Positions 1-6,414 of a stretch of 10,113 nt of DNA are shown piece by piece. The stretch's first letter is position 1. Every line of letters begins with the position of its first letter. Source of the DNA: Thermaceae bacterium (GTDB taxonomy: Bacteria > Deinococcota > Deinococci > Deinococcales > Marinithermaceae); NCBI GenBank assembly GCA_027023115.1, contig JALVWZ010000231.1, forward strand, positions 1-10,113. Reading direction: 5' to 3'. The notes under the pieces are model-generated. The model saw only the letters and a list, made by a program, of their open reading frames with translations. It was not told the DNA's origin and ran no database searches. A program made the translations under genes and the position numbers.

Positions 1-850
1 GGGTGGGGTCCAGGTTACCCTGCACGGGGCGGGCTCCCAGGCGGTCGCGGGCCCAGTCGAGTGGAGTGGCGGTATCTACGCCCATTACGTCGCCGCCGGC
101 GGCGGCCATCGAAGTTAGTAGGTGCATGGTCTGGGTGCCGAAGTGAATGACGGGCACTCCCAGCCCGGCCAGCTCCGCGAACAGACGCCGCATGTACGGG
201 GCTACGTAAGTTTCGTAGTCGTAGCGCGTCAGCCTGCCGACCCAGCTGTCGAAGACCTGCAGGGCGTCGGCCCCGGCCTCTACCTGGGCGCGCATATAGC
301 TGGCCATCGCTGTGGTCAGCTTTTCCATCAGTTCTTGCCAGGCCGTGGGGCGCGAGTACATCAGCGACTTGACCTTGACGAAGTTCTTGCTGGGGCCTCC
401 CTCCACCAGGTAGCTGGCCAGGGTGAAGGGGGCCCCGGAAAAGCCGATCAGGGGCACCGGTAGTTCGCCTTTGAGAATGCGGATGGCCTCGAGTACGAAC
501 GTGGTGCTCTCGCAGGGGTCGAATTCACGAATGCGCCCGACGTCGGCCGCCGTCGAGACGGGGTTGTGGATGACCGGCCCTTTGCCCTCGACGATGTCCA
601 ACTCGAAGCCCATCCCGTAGAGGGGAGTGGTGATGTCGGCGAAGAGGATGGCGGCGTCAAAGCCGAAGTTTTGCACCGGCATGAGGGTTACTTCGGCGGT
701 GACCTCCGGGTGGCGCACGATTTCTGGGAGGGTGTAGCGCTCGCGGATCTTGCGATATTCAGGCTGATAACGCCCCGCCTGACGCATGAACCAGACGGGG
801 GTGTATTCGGTTGCCTCGCCGCGGGCGGCGCGTAGGAAGACGTCGTTCAC
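1..850 (-). CDS. hemE: Uroporphyrinogen-III decarboxylase (HemE), 5' part, cut by window start
   Basis: Decarboxylates the four acetate side chains of uroporphyrinogen III to give coproporphyrinogen III, a cytoplasmic step of haem synthesis. The 283 visible codons cover most of a protein that is usually about 340-350 residues; the C-terminus lies outside the window. Seen in the translation: family signature 1, PVWFMRQAGRY at residues 18-28, whose two arginines (R23, R27) bind substrate carboxylates in this family; ILFADITTP at 68-76 with the conserved Asp (D72); signature 2, GFSGAPFTLASYLVEGG at 136-152; and FDSW at 200-203. The start is GTG at 850. An in-frame TAG lies a few codons upstream, and the second HemE signature residues fall at normal distances. 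There is no Shine-Dalgarno sequence, but a TAAAAT element sits 7 nt upstream, so a leaderless transcript is likely. It is transcribed away from aroE across a long repeat-rich gap. Confidence 0.96.
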   Translation of the reverse strand, partial: MNDVFLRAARGEATEYTPVWFMRQAGRYQPEYRKIRERYTLPEIVRHPEVTAEVTLMPVQNFGFDAAILFADITTPLYGMGFELDIVEGKGPVIHNPVSTAADVGRIREFDPCESTTFVLEAIRILKGELPVPLIGFSGAPFTLASYLVEGGPSKNFVKVKSLMYSRPTAWQELMEKLTTAMASYMRAQVEAGADALQVFDSWVGRLTRYDYETYVAPYMRRLFAELAGLGVPVIHFGTQTMHLLTSMAAAGGDVMGVDTATPLDWARDRLGARPVQGNLDPT

Positions 851-863
851 GGAGACGATTTTA
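851..863 (-). promoter_or_regulatory. Probable leaderless -10 promoter of hemE
   Basis: On the minus strand TAAAAT (863 to 858) fits the TANNNT -10 consensus and is followed by exactly 7 nt and then the GTG start. This puts the expected transcription start at or next to the start codon, which explains the lack of a ribosome binding site. A -35 element is weak: TTCTTT at a 17-nt spacing is the best I see. The same arrangement occurs at glmM in this window. The position of the start site is inferred. Confidence 0.55.
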
Positions 864-873
864 TAGCGCTATA
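862..873. promoter_or_regulatory. 12-bp perfect palindrome overlapping the hemE -10 element
   Basis: TATAGCGCTATA is a perfect 12-bp palindrome that shares two bases with the hemE -10 hexamer and fills the start of its spacer. A dimeric regulator bound here would block RNA polymerase. No regulator is known from the sequence; the operator role is inference from position only. Confidence 0.35.
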
Positions 874-1000
874 TGACGAGAAAGAAAGTGCCGGTTGGCC
901 GCCGGATGCCTTGGCGTTTTATCGGGCCAGGTTTTAAACCGGTATTTACGCCGCATGTAGCTGAATGTATGCGTAAAGACTGAAACTAGTAGTTGACGGC

Positions 1001-1086
1001 AAAGTAAAACTCCCTCCCCACGGGGGAGGGCCGGGGTGGAGATTTTGGAACCGGCTCGTGGCTTGTGGTCTGTAGCTTGTGGAAAC
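1001..1086 (+). repeat. Composite hairpin-heptad repeat, copy 1
   Basis: Starts AAAGTAAAAC, then a hairpin with an 8-bp perfect stem, CCCTCCCC (1012-1019) against GGGGAGGG (1023-1030), then CCGGGGTGGAGATTTTGGAA, then 7-bp units GTGGCTT, GTGGTCT, GTAGCTT and GTGGAAA (1058-1085), ending GGAAAC. It aligns by eye with 1285-1367, which keeps the hairpin, the GGGCCGG link, TTTGGAA, GTAGCTTGTGG and the closing GGAAAC. The C-rich/G-rich hairpin resembles intergenic repeats common in many bacterial genomes. The hairpin does not look like a plus-strand terminator because no T run follows it. Confidence 0.7.
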
Positions 1087-1129
1087 ACCGCAGCACATCG
1101 TTTCGCGCGTTCCTAATACGCCTCGCACA

Positions 1130-1150
1130 CATCCACACCCCACATCACAC
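1130..1150 (-). repeat. Short heptad array, minus orientation
   Basis: Read on the minus strand these 21 bases are three 7-bp units, GTGTGAT, GTGGGGT and GTGGATG. They share the GTG start and period of the plus-strand units at 1058-1085 and lie in the opposite orientation. Similarity is partial, so this copy is less certain than the others. Confidence 0.4.
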
Positions 1151-1182
1151 CCCTGGCAAACAACCCCTTCCGGCCTGCGACC

Positions 1183-1241
1183 GCCTCCCCCGGTGGGGGA
1201 GGCAAAAAGGCCCGTGGCCCGCAGTGTGTGGCTTGTAGATT
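1183..1241 (+). repeat. Composite hairpin-heptad repeat, copy 2 (degenerate)
   Basis: A perfect 9-bp stem, GCCTCCCCC (1183-1191) against GGGGGAGGC (1195-1203) with loop GGT, is followed after a short A-rich link by heptads GTGGCCC, GCAGTGT, GTGGCTT and GTAGATT (1214-1241). It has the same order of parts as copies 1 and 3, but the linker between hairpin and heptads is shorter and different. Confidence 0.55.
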
Positions 1242-1284
1242 ATGTCAGTAGCTGACAGAGCGTCTGGGCTTGCATCTAGCATCC

Positions 1285-1367
1285 AATAAAGCCCCACTCC
1301 CCGACGGGGAGGGCCGGTCTGGGGTTTGGAAAGCGGCTGGCAGCCTGTAGCTTGTGGCCTGGGAAAC
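1285..1367 (+). repeat. Composite hairpin-heptad repeat, copy 3
   Basis: AATAAAGCCCC, a 6-bp stem CTCCCC (1297-1302) / GGGGAG (1306-1311), GGGCCGGTCTGGGGTTTGGAA, then heptads GCAGCCT, GTAGCTT, GTGGCCT and GGGAAAC (1340-1367). It is collinear with copy 1 over about 80 bp, with changes spread along its length, which points to an old duplication or independent insertions of one element family. Confidence 0.65.
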
Positions 1368-1403
1368 CTCGGAACGCGCCAACGCGCATGGCGCACCCGA
1401 TTC

Positions 1404-1452
1404 AAACTACCTACCACGTACTACGTACTACGCACCACGAACTAAGCACCTT
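1404..1452 (-). repeat. Seven-unit heptad array, minus orientation
   Basis: Seven contiguous 7-bp units. On the plus strand they read AAACTAC, CTACCAC, GTACTAC, GTACTAC, GCACCAC, GAACTAA and GCACCTT. On the minus strand the central ones read GTGGTGC, GTAGTAC, GTAGTAC, GTGGTAG and GTAGTTT, sharing the GTRG start of the plus-strand heptads in copies 1-3. Heptanucleotide tandem repeats are known in other bacteria, for example the STRR sequences of cyanobacteria; a relation to those is not shown here. Confidence 0.65.
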
Positions 1453-1467
1453 CCCCCCTCGAAAGGA

Positions 1468-1574
1468 CTTGGTATGCAAGGCGCTGGGAGCCTGCCGCTA
1501 GAAGGGCTGTTTGTACCAAGGGCGCTCCGGCGGCGAGATCCCGAAGCCCGCTATTCGCGCGTTTCCAGAGCGCC
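1468..1574 (+). other. Possible structured 5' leader of aroE
   Basis: Two nested pairings can be drawn by eye: CTTGGTA (1468-1474) with TACCAAG (1514-1520), and GGCGCTC (1521-1527) with GAGCGCC (1568-1574). A competing pairing, GGGAGC (1487-1492) with GCTCC (1524-1528), would exclude the second. This resembles an attenuator in form, but in GC-rich DNA such pairings are frequent, no T run follows, and I recognise no riboswitch class. Confidence 0.2.
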
Positions 1575-1604
1575 GTTTGTTAAAGCCGGGCCAAAACTGC
1601 AAGA

Positions 1605-2402
1605 ATGGGCGGCGTGAGACTCGGCATCATCGGCGACCCGGTCGCTCACTCCCTGAGCCCCAAGATGCACCAGGCGGCCATGCGCCAGCTGGGCATAAGC
1701 GGCGAATACCTGCTACTGCCAACGCCGGCGACGGAGCTGGCGCGGCGGCTGGAGGAAGTGCGCGCCGGCTTTAACGGCGTCAACGTGACGGTTCCTCATA
1801 AGCGTGCGGTAATGCCATTGCTTGACGAGGTCGAAGACCGCGCCCGCGCCATCGGCGCGGTCAATACCATCGTCAACCGCGGCGGCGTCTTGCTGGGCTA
1901 CAACACTGACGCGCCCGGCTTCTACCGGGCGTTGGAGAGCGCCGGCTTTCTCACCGGAGAAGCGCTGGTTTTGGGAGCCGGCGGAGCCGCCAGGGCAATC
2001 GTCTACGAGCTCGTCAGCCGCGGTTGGCTGGTGGGGGTGGCCAACCGCACCTTTGCCCGCGCGGAGCAGTTGGCGGCCGAACTGGGAGCCTGGGCCGTCG
2101 CTCCCGATAAGATCTCCAAGGCGGTTAGCAAAACGCCGCTCTTGATCAACGCCACTTCCGCCGGCCTTGGGGACCCCGATCAAGCGCCCCTGCCCGAGGG
2201 AGCACTGCCCGCCGACGGGGCGGTGGTAGACATCGTTTACGGACCGCGCAGGACCAAGTTGCTGCGTCAAGCCGCCGCCGCCGGCCTGGCCACCATGGAC
2301 GGTCTGGAAATGCTATTGCAGCAGGGCGCACTGGCGTTCGAACTGTGGAGCGGCGGACCGGCGCCGTTGGCGGCTATGCGGCGGGCTTTAGAGGAGGGGT
2401 AA
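1605..2402 (+). CDS. aroE: Shikimate dehydrogenase (AroE)
   Basis: Reduces 3-dehydroshikimate to shikimate with NADPH in the shikimate pathway to aromatic amino acids; a cytoplasmic enzyme. The 265 residues are close to the usual 270. Seen in order: GIIGDPVAHSLSP at 7-19, with the SLSP shikimate-binding serines; NVTVPHK at 60-66, ending in the catalytic lysine K66; the GYNTD segment at 98-102 with catalytic D102; the nucleotide loop GAGGAAR at 124-130; NRT at 147-149, which contacts the NADP phosphate in the family; NATSAGLG at 182-189; and the C-terminal DGLEMLLQQGALAFELWSG. ATG at 1605 gives the K66/D102 numbering expected for the family, but GTG at 1614 (starting VRLGIIGD) is equally plausible because neither has a good ribosome binding site. 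First gene of a tight four-gene block; its stop shares one base with the next start. Confidence 0.96.
   Translation: MGGVRLGIIGDPVAHSLSPKMHQAAMRQLGISGEYLLLPTPATELARRLEEVRAGFNGVNVTVPHKRAVMPLLDEVEDRARAIGAVNTIVNRGGVLLGYNTDAPGFYRALESAGFLTGEALVLGAGGAARAIVYELVSRGWLVGVANRTFARAEQLAAELGAWAVAPDKISKAVSKTPLLINATSAGLGDPDQAPLPEGALPADGAVVDIVYGPRRTKLLRQAAAAGLATMDGLEMLLQQGALAFELWSGGPAPLAAMRRALEEG
2391..2397 (+). promoter_or_regulatory. Strong ribosome binding site fixing the UPF0316 start
   Basis: GAGGAGG lies 4 nt before ATG 2402, inside the last codons of aroE. It decides between this start and an in-frame upstream GTG at 2345, which would add 19 non-conserved residues and lies deep inside aroE. Confidence 0.85.
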
Positions 2403-2938
2403 TGGAAATACTGCTTTCGGCGCTGTTGGTGTTCGCGCTGCGCCTACTGGACGTTCCGCTCTCCACGATACGCATGCTCTACATGGTGCGCGGCGAGCGC
2501 GGGACGGCGGCGGCGCTGGCCTTCTTCGAGTCACTAATCTGGCTGTTTGCGATAACGCGCGTGTTTGCGCATATATCTTCACCGGCGCAGTACGTTGGCT
2601 GGGCGGCCGGTTTTGCGACCGGCACCGCGTTGGGGATGACCATAGAAAGTTGGTTGGCGCCGGGGCAGGTGCTAATAAGGGTAATAACACGTAGTGACGC
2701 TTCTGGTCTGGTGGAGGCGCTGCGCGAGGCTGGTTTTGGCGTGACCGAGATTGGTGGCGAGGGCAGGGAAGGCCCCGTTTCGCTAATCTTCGTGGTCAGT
2801 CAGCGACGGCAGCTCAAGCAGCTTTTGAAAACGATAGAAAAGTACAATCCACGGGCTTTCGTGACCGTCGAGCACACCCAAAGGGCTCGCGGCGGATATT
2901 TGCAGGACCTGCACTGGTGGCCGGGGGTGCGCAAGTGA
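2402..2938 (+). CDS. UPF0316 / DUF2179 inner-membrane protein, function unknown
   Basis: 178 residues. The N-terminal half is hydrophobic with about three membrane segments (roughly 3-24, 36-54 and 63-83), corresponding to the DUF5698 part of the family. It carries the recognisable stretches LRLLDVPLSTIRMLYMVRGER (13-33) and FFESLIWLFA (41-50), then FATGTALGM at 71-79. The soluble C-terminal half (about 88-158) is the DUF2179 domain, with GFGVTEIGGEGREGPV at 111-126 and a VTVEH end at 154-158. DUF2179 domains also occur in other membrane proteins and are thought to be cytoplasmic sensory or binding modules; the role of this family is not established. The start is ATG 2402 (TAATG junction with aroE), set by GAGGAGG. 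The stop overlaps the next start by 4 bases (GTGA). Confidence 0.88.
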   Translation: MEILLSALLVFALRLLDVPLSTIRMLYMVRGERGTAAALAFFESLIWLFAITRVFAHISSPAQYVGWAAGFATGTALGMTIESWLAPGQVLIRVITRSDASGLVEALREAGFGVTEIGGEGREGPVSLIFVVSQRRQLKQLLKTIEKYNPRAFVTVEHTQRARGGYLQDLHWWPGVRK

Positions 2939-3531
2939 GCGGAAGTTTTTTGACACTGGCGGAGCCCGCGGGCTACGAAGAGGAAATAAAGAAGAGCCGC
3001 TTCGTTTGCTACGCTGCACGGGTAGACGAGGTGGAGGAAACGGCGTTATTCCTGGAGTCCGTCAAGGATCCGACGGCTACCCACAACTGCTGGGCGTACA
3101 AGATTGGCCAGGAGTACCGCTTTTCCGACGACGGCGAGCCGGGAGGCACCGCCGGCCAGCCCATCTTGCGGGCGATAACCGGGCACGGGTTGGACCACGT
3201 AATGGTGGTGGTAACCCGCTACTATGGCGGTATCAAGCTGGGTGCGGGCGGCTTGGCGCGTGCCTACGGGGGCGTAGCCGCCGAGTGCCTGCGGCGGGCG
3301 CGCAAGTTCGAGGTGGTTCCGCGGGTTCGGTTGCAAGTCGAGATACCGTACGTTTTGTCGGCCAAACTCTACCCGCTTTTGGTTGCCGCCGAGGCGCGGG
3401 TTCTCGGCGAGAGCTACGGCAGCGAGGCGCTGGTCTGGGAGGTGGAGGTGCCGCGGCCGCGGCTGGAGGAGTTGCGGCGTTCGTTAGCCGACGCCAGCAA
3501 GGGTAAGGCGCGCTTACAAGAGTTAGAATGA
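2935..3531 (+). CDS. yigZ: YigZ/IMPACT family protein (UPF0029)
   Basis: 198 residues. The N-terminal UPF0029/Impact domain (about 14-125) shows KKSRFVCYAARV (19-30), ATHNCWAYKIG (48-58), FSDDGEPGGTAGQPIL (63-78) and the family hallmark VTRYYGGIKLGAGGLARAY (93-111). The rest (about 128-198) matches the smaller C-terminal DUF1949 ferredoxin-like domain. In eukaryotes IMPACT modulates GCN2 activation; the E. coli YigZ structure suggested nucleic-acid or nucleotide binding, but the bacterial function is unsettled. GTG 2935 is chosen over GTG 2917 because it forms a GTGA overlap with the upstream stop, has GGGGGTG (2923-2929) at a 5-nt spacing, and starts where family members do. Its stop overlaps the polA start (ATGA). 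Confidence 0.9.
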   Translation: MSGSFLTLAEPAGYEEEIKKSRFVCYAARVDEVEETALFLESVKDPTATHNCWAYKIGQEYRFSDDGEPGGTAGQPILRAITGHGLDHVMVVVTRYYGGIKLGAGGLARAYGGVAAECLRRARKFEVVPRVRLQVEIPYVLSAKLYPLLVAAEARVLGESYGSEALVWEVEVPRPRLEELRRSLADASKGKARLQELE

Positions 3532-6047
3532 GCGTCATGCAGCAGCCCGGCTTGTTCGACAACCGGCCCAAGCGGATCGTGCTGGTGGACGGGCATCACC
3601 TGGCCTTCCGCAACTACTACGCCCTAAAGGACGCCGGCCTGACCACCAGCCGCGGGGAGCCCGTGCAGGCAGTCTACGGTTTTGCCCGCACGCTCTTAAA
3701 ACTGCTGCGCGAGGACGGCGACTGCGTAATCGTGGTTTTCGACGCGCCCGGGCCGAGCTTCAGGCACGAGGAGTACGCCGAGTACAAAGCGGGGCGGGCG
3801 GAAACGCCGCCAGATTTTCACGATCAGCTCGAGAAGATAAAACGCCTGGTAGACCTTTTGGGCCTGGTAAGGCTGGAGGCTCCCGGCGTGGAGGCCGACG
3901 ACGTAATAGCCACTTTGGCGCAAAGGGCCGAGCGCGAAGGCTACGAGGTGACGATTCTCACCGGTGACCGCGACGCCTACCAGCTGCTCAGCGAAAAGGT
4001 GAGCGTGCTCACCCCCGAGGGCAAGAAGATTACTCCGGAGGCGCTACTTGCCAAGTACGGCGTCGGTCCATCGCAATGGGTTGACTACCGGGCCCTGATT
4101 GGCGATGCTTCCGACAACATTCCCGGCGTCAAGGGCATTGGCGCCAAGACCGCCGCCAAGCTGCTGGCGCAGTGGCACAGCCTCGACGCAATATACGAAA
4201 ACCTCGAGCAGGTAACTCCCCCCGGCGTCAGGAAGAAGCTGGAAGAGGGCAGGGAAAGCGCATTTTTCTCACGGGAAATATCGCGCATGAAGGGCGACGT
4301 GCCCCTCGAGGTAGACCTATCAAGCTGCCATCGCAACGAGATGGACCGTGAGGAGCTGCGCCGCTTTTTGCAGGAGCTGGAGTTTGGCTCGCTCTTACGC
4401 GATCTGGGTCTGATCGAACAGCAGCAGGTAGATGAGGCCGAATGGCCGCCGCCGCAAGAAGCCTGGCTGGGCTACCTCTTCGACCAGCCGCGGCCGATGT
4501 GGGCCGAACTGCGGGAGCTGGCCGCTTCCTGGGACGGTTCGGTGGCCGCCGGGCCGACAAAGGCCGCCGAGCTCGACCGTTTTGACGAGCTGCGGGCAAT
4601 TGGGGCCAAGGACTTGGCCGTCTACGCTCTGCGGGAGGGGAGCCGGACTCCCCCGGGCGATGATCCGCTGCTGCTGGCCTACGTTTACGACCCCAGCAAC
4701 AGCCGCCCCGAGAGTACCGTCAGGCGTTACGCCGCCGGCGACTGGCAGGAAGACGCACGCAGCCGCGCCGTCGTCACCCTCAACCTGTGGCGCGAGCTGG
4801 AAGAGAAGCTGACCGGCGAGGAGAAGCTGTGGTGGCTCTACCGCGAAATAGAAAGGCCGTTGCAGTCCGTGCTGGCTGCTATGGAGCACCGCGGGATAAC
4901 GCTGGACGTAGCCTACCTGCGCGCCCTCTCCGGTGAACTGGAAGGCGAGCTGGAGCGCCTGCGGGAAGAGATTCAGCGCCTGGCCGGCAGGCCCTTCAAC
5001 ATCAACTCTCGCGATCAACTAGAAGCGGTCCTTTACGACGAGCTCGGTCTGCGACCGAGCAAGCGCACCGCCAAGACCGGAAAGCGCTCTACCTCGGCCA
5101 GCGCCCTCGAGACCCTCCTGGGCGCCCACCCGATAATCGAGAAGATTCTCCAGTACCGCGAGTTGGCCAAGCTCAAGGGCACCTACCTGGACCCCCTTCC
5201 CAACCTGGTGCACCCACGCACCGGACGCCTGCACACTCGTTTTCACCAGACCGGCACCGTTACCGGCCGCCTTTCCAGTTCCGACCCCAATCTGCAAAAC
5301 ATCCCCATCCGCACCGAGGTGGGCCGCAAGATTCGCCGCGGCTTTGTTGCCGCTGCGGGTAAGAAGCTGGTGGTGGCCGATTACTCGCAAATAGAGCTGC
5401 GGGTACTGGCGCACCTTTCCGGCGACGAGGCCCTGCAGGGCATCTTCAAGCAAGGCGAAGACATCCACACCCGCACCGCCGCCTGGATGTTCAACAGCAA
5501 CGTGGACGAGATCGACCGTTTCCAGAGGCGAGCCGCCAAGACCGTAAACTTTGGAGTGCTCTACGGTATGAGCGCCCATCGCCTCAGCCGCGAGCTGGGC
5601 ATCGATTACGGCGCGGCGCAAGCGTTCATAGACCGTTACTTCGAGTCTTACCCCGGAGTACGCCGCTTCATGCAGGAAACCTTCGAAAGCGCCCGCGAGC
5701 GCGGCTACGTGGAAACTCTCTTTGGGCGGCGCCGTTACGTGGCCGAGCTGAACTCTCCCAACCGCAACGTTCGCGAGGCGGCGGAGCGGGCCGCGTTCAA
5801 CATGCCCATCCAGGGCACGGCGGCCGACCTAATCAAACTGGCCATGGTCAAGCTCGAACCAGAGCTCGCAGGTCGGGGGGCGGGGCTTTTGCTGCAGGTG
5901 CACGACGAGCTGATAGTAGAAGTAGACGCCGCGGCTGCCGCGGAGATCGCCGCCGTGGTCCGTGAGGTAATGGAAGGAGTATGGCCGCTGGCGGTGCCGC
6001 TCAGCGTGGACGTGGGGATTGGTGACAACTGGCTCGAAGCAAAATGA
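3528..6047 (+). CDS. polA: DNA polymerase I, Taq-like, without proofreading motif
   Basis: Fills gaps in repair and removes RNA primers. 839 residues, close to Taq polymerase (832) and shorter than E. coli Pol I (928). The 5'-nuclease domain (about 14-295) keeps its metal ligands: D21 (LVDGHH), D72 (FDAP), E122/D124/D125 (VEADD), D147/D149 (TGDRD), D193/D196 (GDASDN). The middle region (about 297-430) corresponds to the 3'-5' exonuclease fold but lacks the DxE motif, so proofreading is probably absent. Polymerase domain (about 431-839): motif A DYSQIELR from D618 to E623; O-helix R667, K671, F675, Y679; motif C VHDE with H792 and D793. F675 equals Taq F667, linked to discrimination against dideoxynucleotides. 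ATG 3528 overlaps the yigZ stop; ATG 3537 is an alternative. Last gene of the block, followed by a hairpin. Confidence 0.98.
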   Translation: MSVMQQPGLFDNRPKRIVLVDGHHLAFRNYYALKDAGLTTSRGEPVQAVYGFARTLLKLLREDGDCVIVVFDAPGPSFRHEEYAEYKAGRAETPPDFHDQLEKIKRLVDLLGLVRLEAPGVEADDVIATLAQRAEREGYEVTILTGDRDAYQLLSEKVSVLTPEGKKITPEALLAKYGVGPSQWVDYRALIGDASDNIPGVKGIGAKTAAKLLAQWHSLDAIYENLEQVTPPGVRKKLEEGRESAFFSREISRMKGDVPLEVDLSSCHRNEMDREELRRFLQELEFGSLLRDLGLIEQQQVDEAEWPPPQEAWLGYLFDQPRPMWAELRELAASWDGSVAAGPTKAAELDRFDELRAIGAKDLAVYALREGSRTPPGDDPLLLAYVYDPSNSRPESTVRRYAAGDWQEDARSRAVVTLNLWRELEEKLTGEEKLWWLYREIERPLQSVLAAMEHRGITLDVAYLRALSGELEGELERLREEIQRLAGRPFNINSRDQLEAVLYDELGLRPSKRTAKTGKRSTSASALETLLGAHPIIEKILQYRELAKLKGTYLDPLPNLVHPRTGRLHTRFHQTGTVTGRLSSSDPNLQNIPIRTEVGRKIRRGFVAAAGKKLVVADYSQIELRVLAHLSGDEALQGIFKQGEDIHTRTAAWMFNSNVDEIDRFQRRAAKTVNFGVLYGMSAHRLSRELGIDYGAAQAFIDRYFESYPGVRRFMQETFESARERGYVETLFGRRRYVAELNSPNRNVREAAERAAFNMPIQGTAADLIKLAMVKLEPELAGRGAGLLLQVHDELIVEVDAAAAAEIAAVVREVMEGVWPLAVPLSVDVGIGDNWLEAK

Positions 6048-6070
6048 AGGGCGGCGCGTAGCGCCGCCCT
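6048..6070. terminator. Hairpin between convergent polA and the small minus-strand gene
   Basis: AGGGCGGCGC (6048-6057) and GCGCCGCCCT (6061-6070) pair perfectly over 10 bp around a GTA loop, starting directly after the polA stop. There is no T run on the plus strand. On the minus strand it is followed by TCATTTT. Placed between convergent genes, it probably ends transcription from both sides. Confidence 0.7.
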
Positions 6071-6086
6071 AGGGATCGAAAAGGGA

Positions 6087-6401
6087 TTAGCTTTCTTCCT
6101 CTTTTTCCACATTCACGAAGATGGCTCGCTCGATTTGCGAGTAGAGGAGATACGCTTGGTCAAGCAGCTCTCCGGCTTTGGCATCGTCGCCGCCTTTTTT
6201 GGCGGCTACCGCATCAGCGAGGGCCTTGTAAAGCTTGGTTTGCTGGTCGGTAATTGCCTTGTCGGGGTGATCTATGAGCCACTCGGCTACGGCGCTGTCT
6301 TCCGAGGCAATCAGCTCTGGCTCGGATCCTGAACCTTCGAGAAACGCAGCAACGCTCTCGATGTACTGAAAGTGCTTGAGGATGGCTAGTTCTATCTCCA
6401 T
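6087..6401 (-). CDS. Small acidic helical protein, unrecognised, partner gene of Roadblock protein
   Basis: 104 residues, no family recognised. The sequence is acidic and predicted by composition to be mostly helical, with no signal peptide or membrane segment. A first helix (MEIELAILKHFQYIESVAAF, 1-20) is followed by a Gly/Ser/Glu-rich turn, then alternating Ala/Lys/Glu/Asp helices with a KKGGDD break near 68-73, and a charged tail EKEEES. The ATG is fixed by an in-frame stop just upstream; GGAG lies only 2 nt before it, closer than ideal. It begins 13 bp after the Roadblock stop on the same strand, so the two are almost certainly co-transcribed and may act together. Codon use looks like that of its neighbours. 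It is very probably a real gene because of length, spacing and a strong 3' boundary at the shared hairpin; its role is unknown. Confidence 0.75.
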   Translation of the reverse strand: MEIELAILKHFQYIESVAAFLEGSGSEPELIASEDSAVAEWLIDHPDKAITDQQTKLYKALADAVAAKKGGDDAKAGELLDQAYLLYSQIERAIFVNVEKEEES

Positions 6402-6414
6402 GGCTCCGATCTAT

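Larger units (their letters stand above)
851..1604. other. Long non-coding gap between divergent hemE and aroE
   Basis: About 750 bp without a recognisable gene. Open frames exist (for example plus-strand frames ending at 1617 and 1774, and minus-strand frames at 861-1417), but their translations are low-complexity, rich in Pro, Arg and Gly, resemble no family I know, and are read through the repeats described separately. Contents in order: hemE promoter region (851-900); a stretch at 901-1000 where I see only a short imperfect palindrome around 931; the repeat cluster (1001-1452); and a possibly structured aroE leader (1468-1574). I found no clear promoter for aroE. Confidence 0.7.

Noticed and set aside
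1183..1203. Intrinsic terminator
   Set aside because: A perfect 9-bp stem, but it is followed by A residues on the plus strand and has no T run after it on the minus strand; it matches the repeat family instead.
1001..1452. CRISPR-like array
   Set aside because: Repeat copies are few, of unequal length and divergent, with no constant repeat and unique spacers of constant size, and no cas gene is nearby.
1354..1617. Open frame running up to and just into aroE
   Set aside because: The translation is low-complexity and read through the heptad repeats, has no ribosome binding site and resembles no family.
1713..2270. 185-codon open frame antisense to aroE
   Set aside because: Shadow of a well-supported gene; no start signal and no recognisable domain.
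2917..2934. Upstream GTG start for the YigZ gene
   Set aside because: It would add six residues of no likeness to the family and lose the GTGA overlap; GTG 2935 has the better-spaced ribosome binding site.
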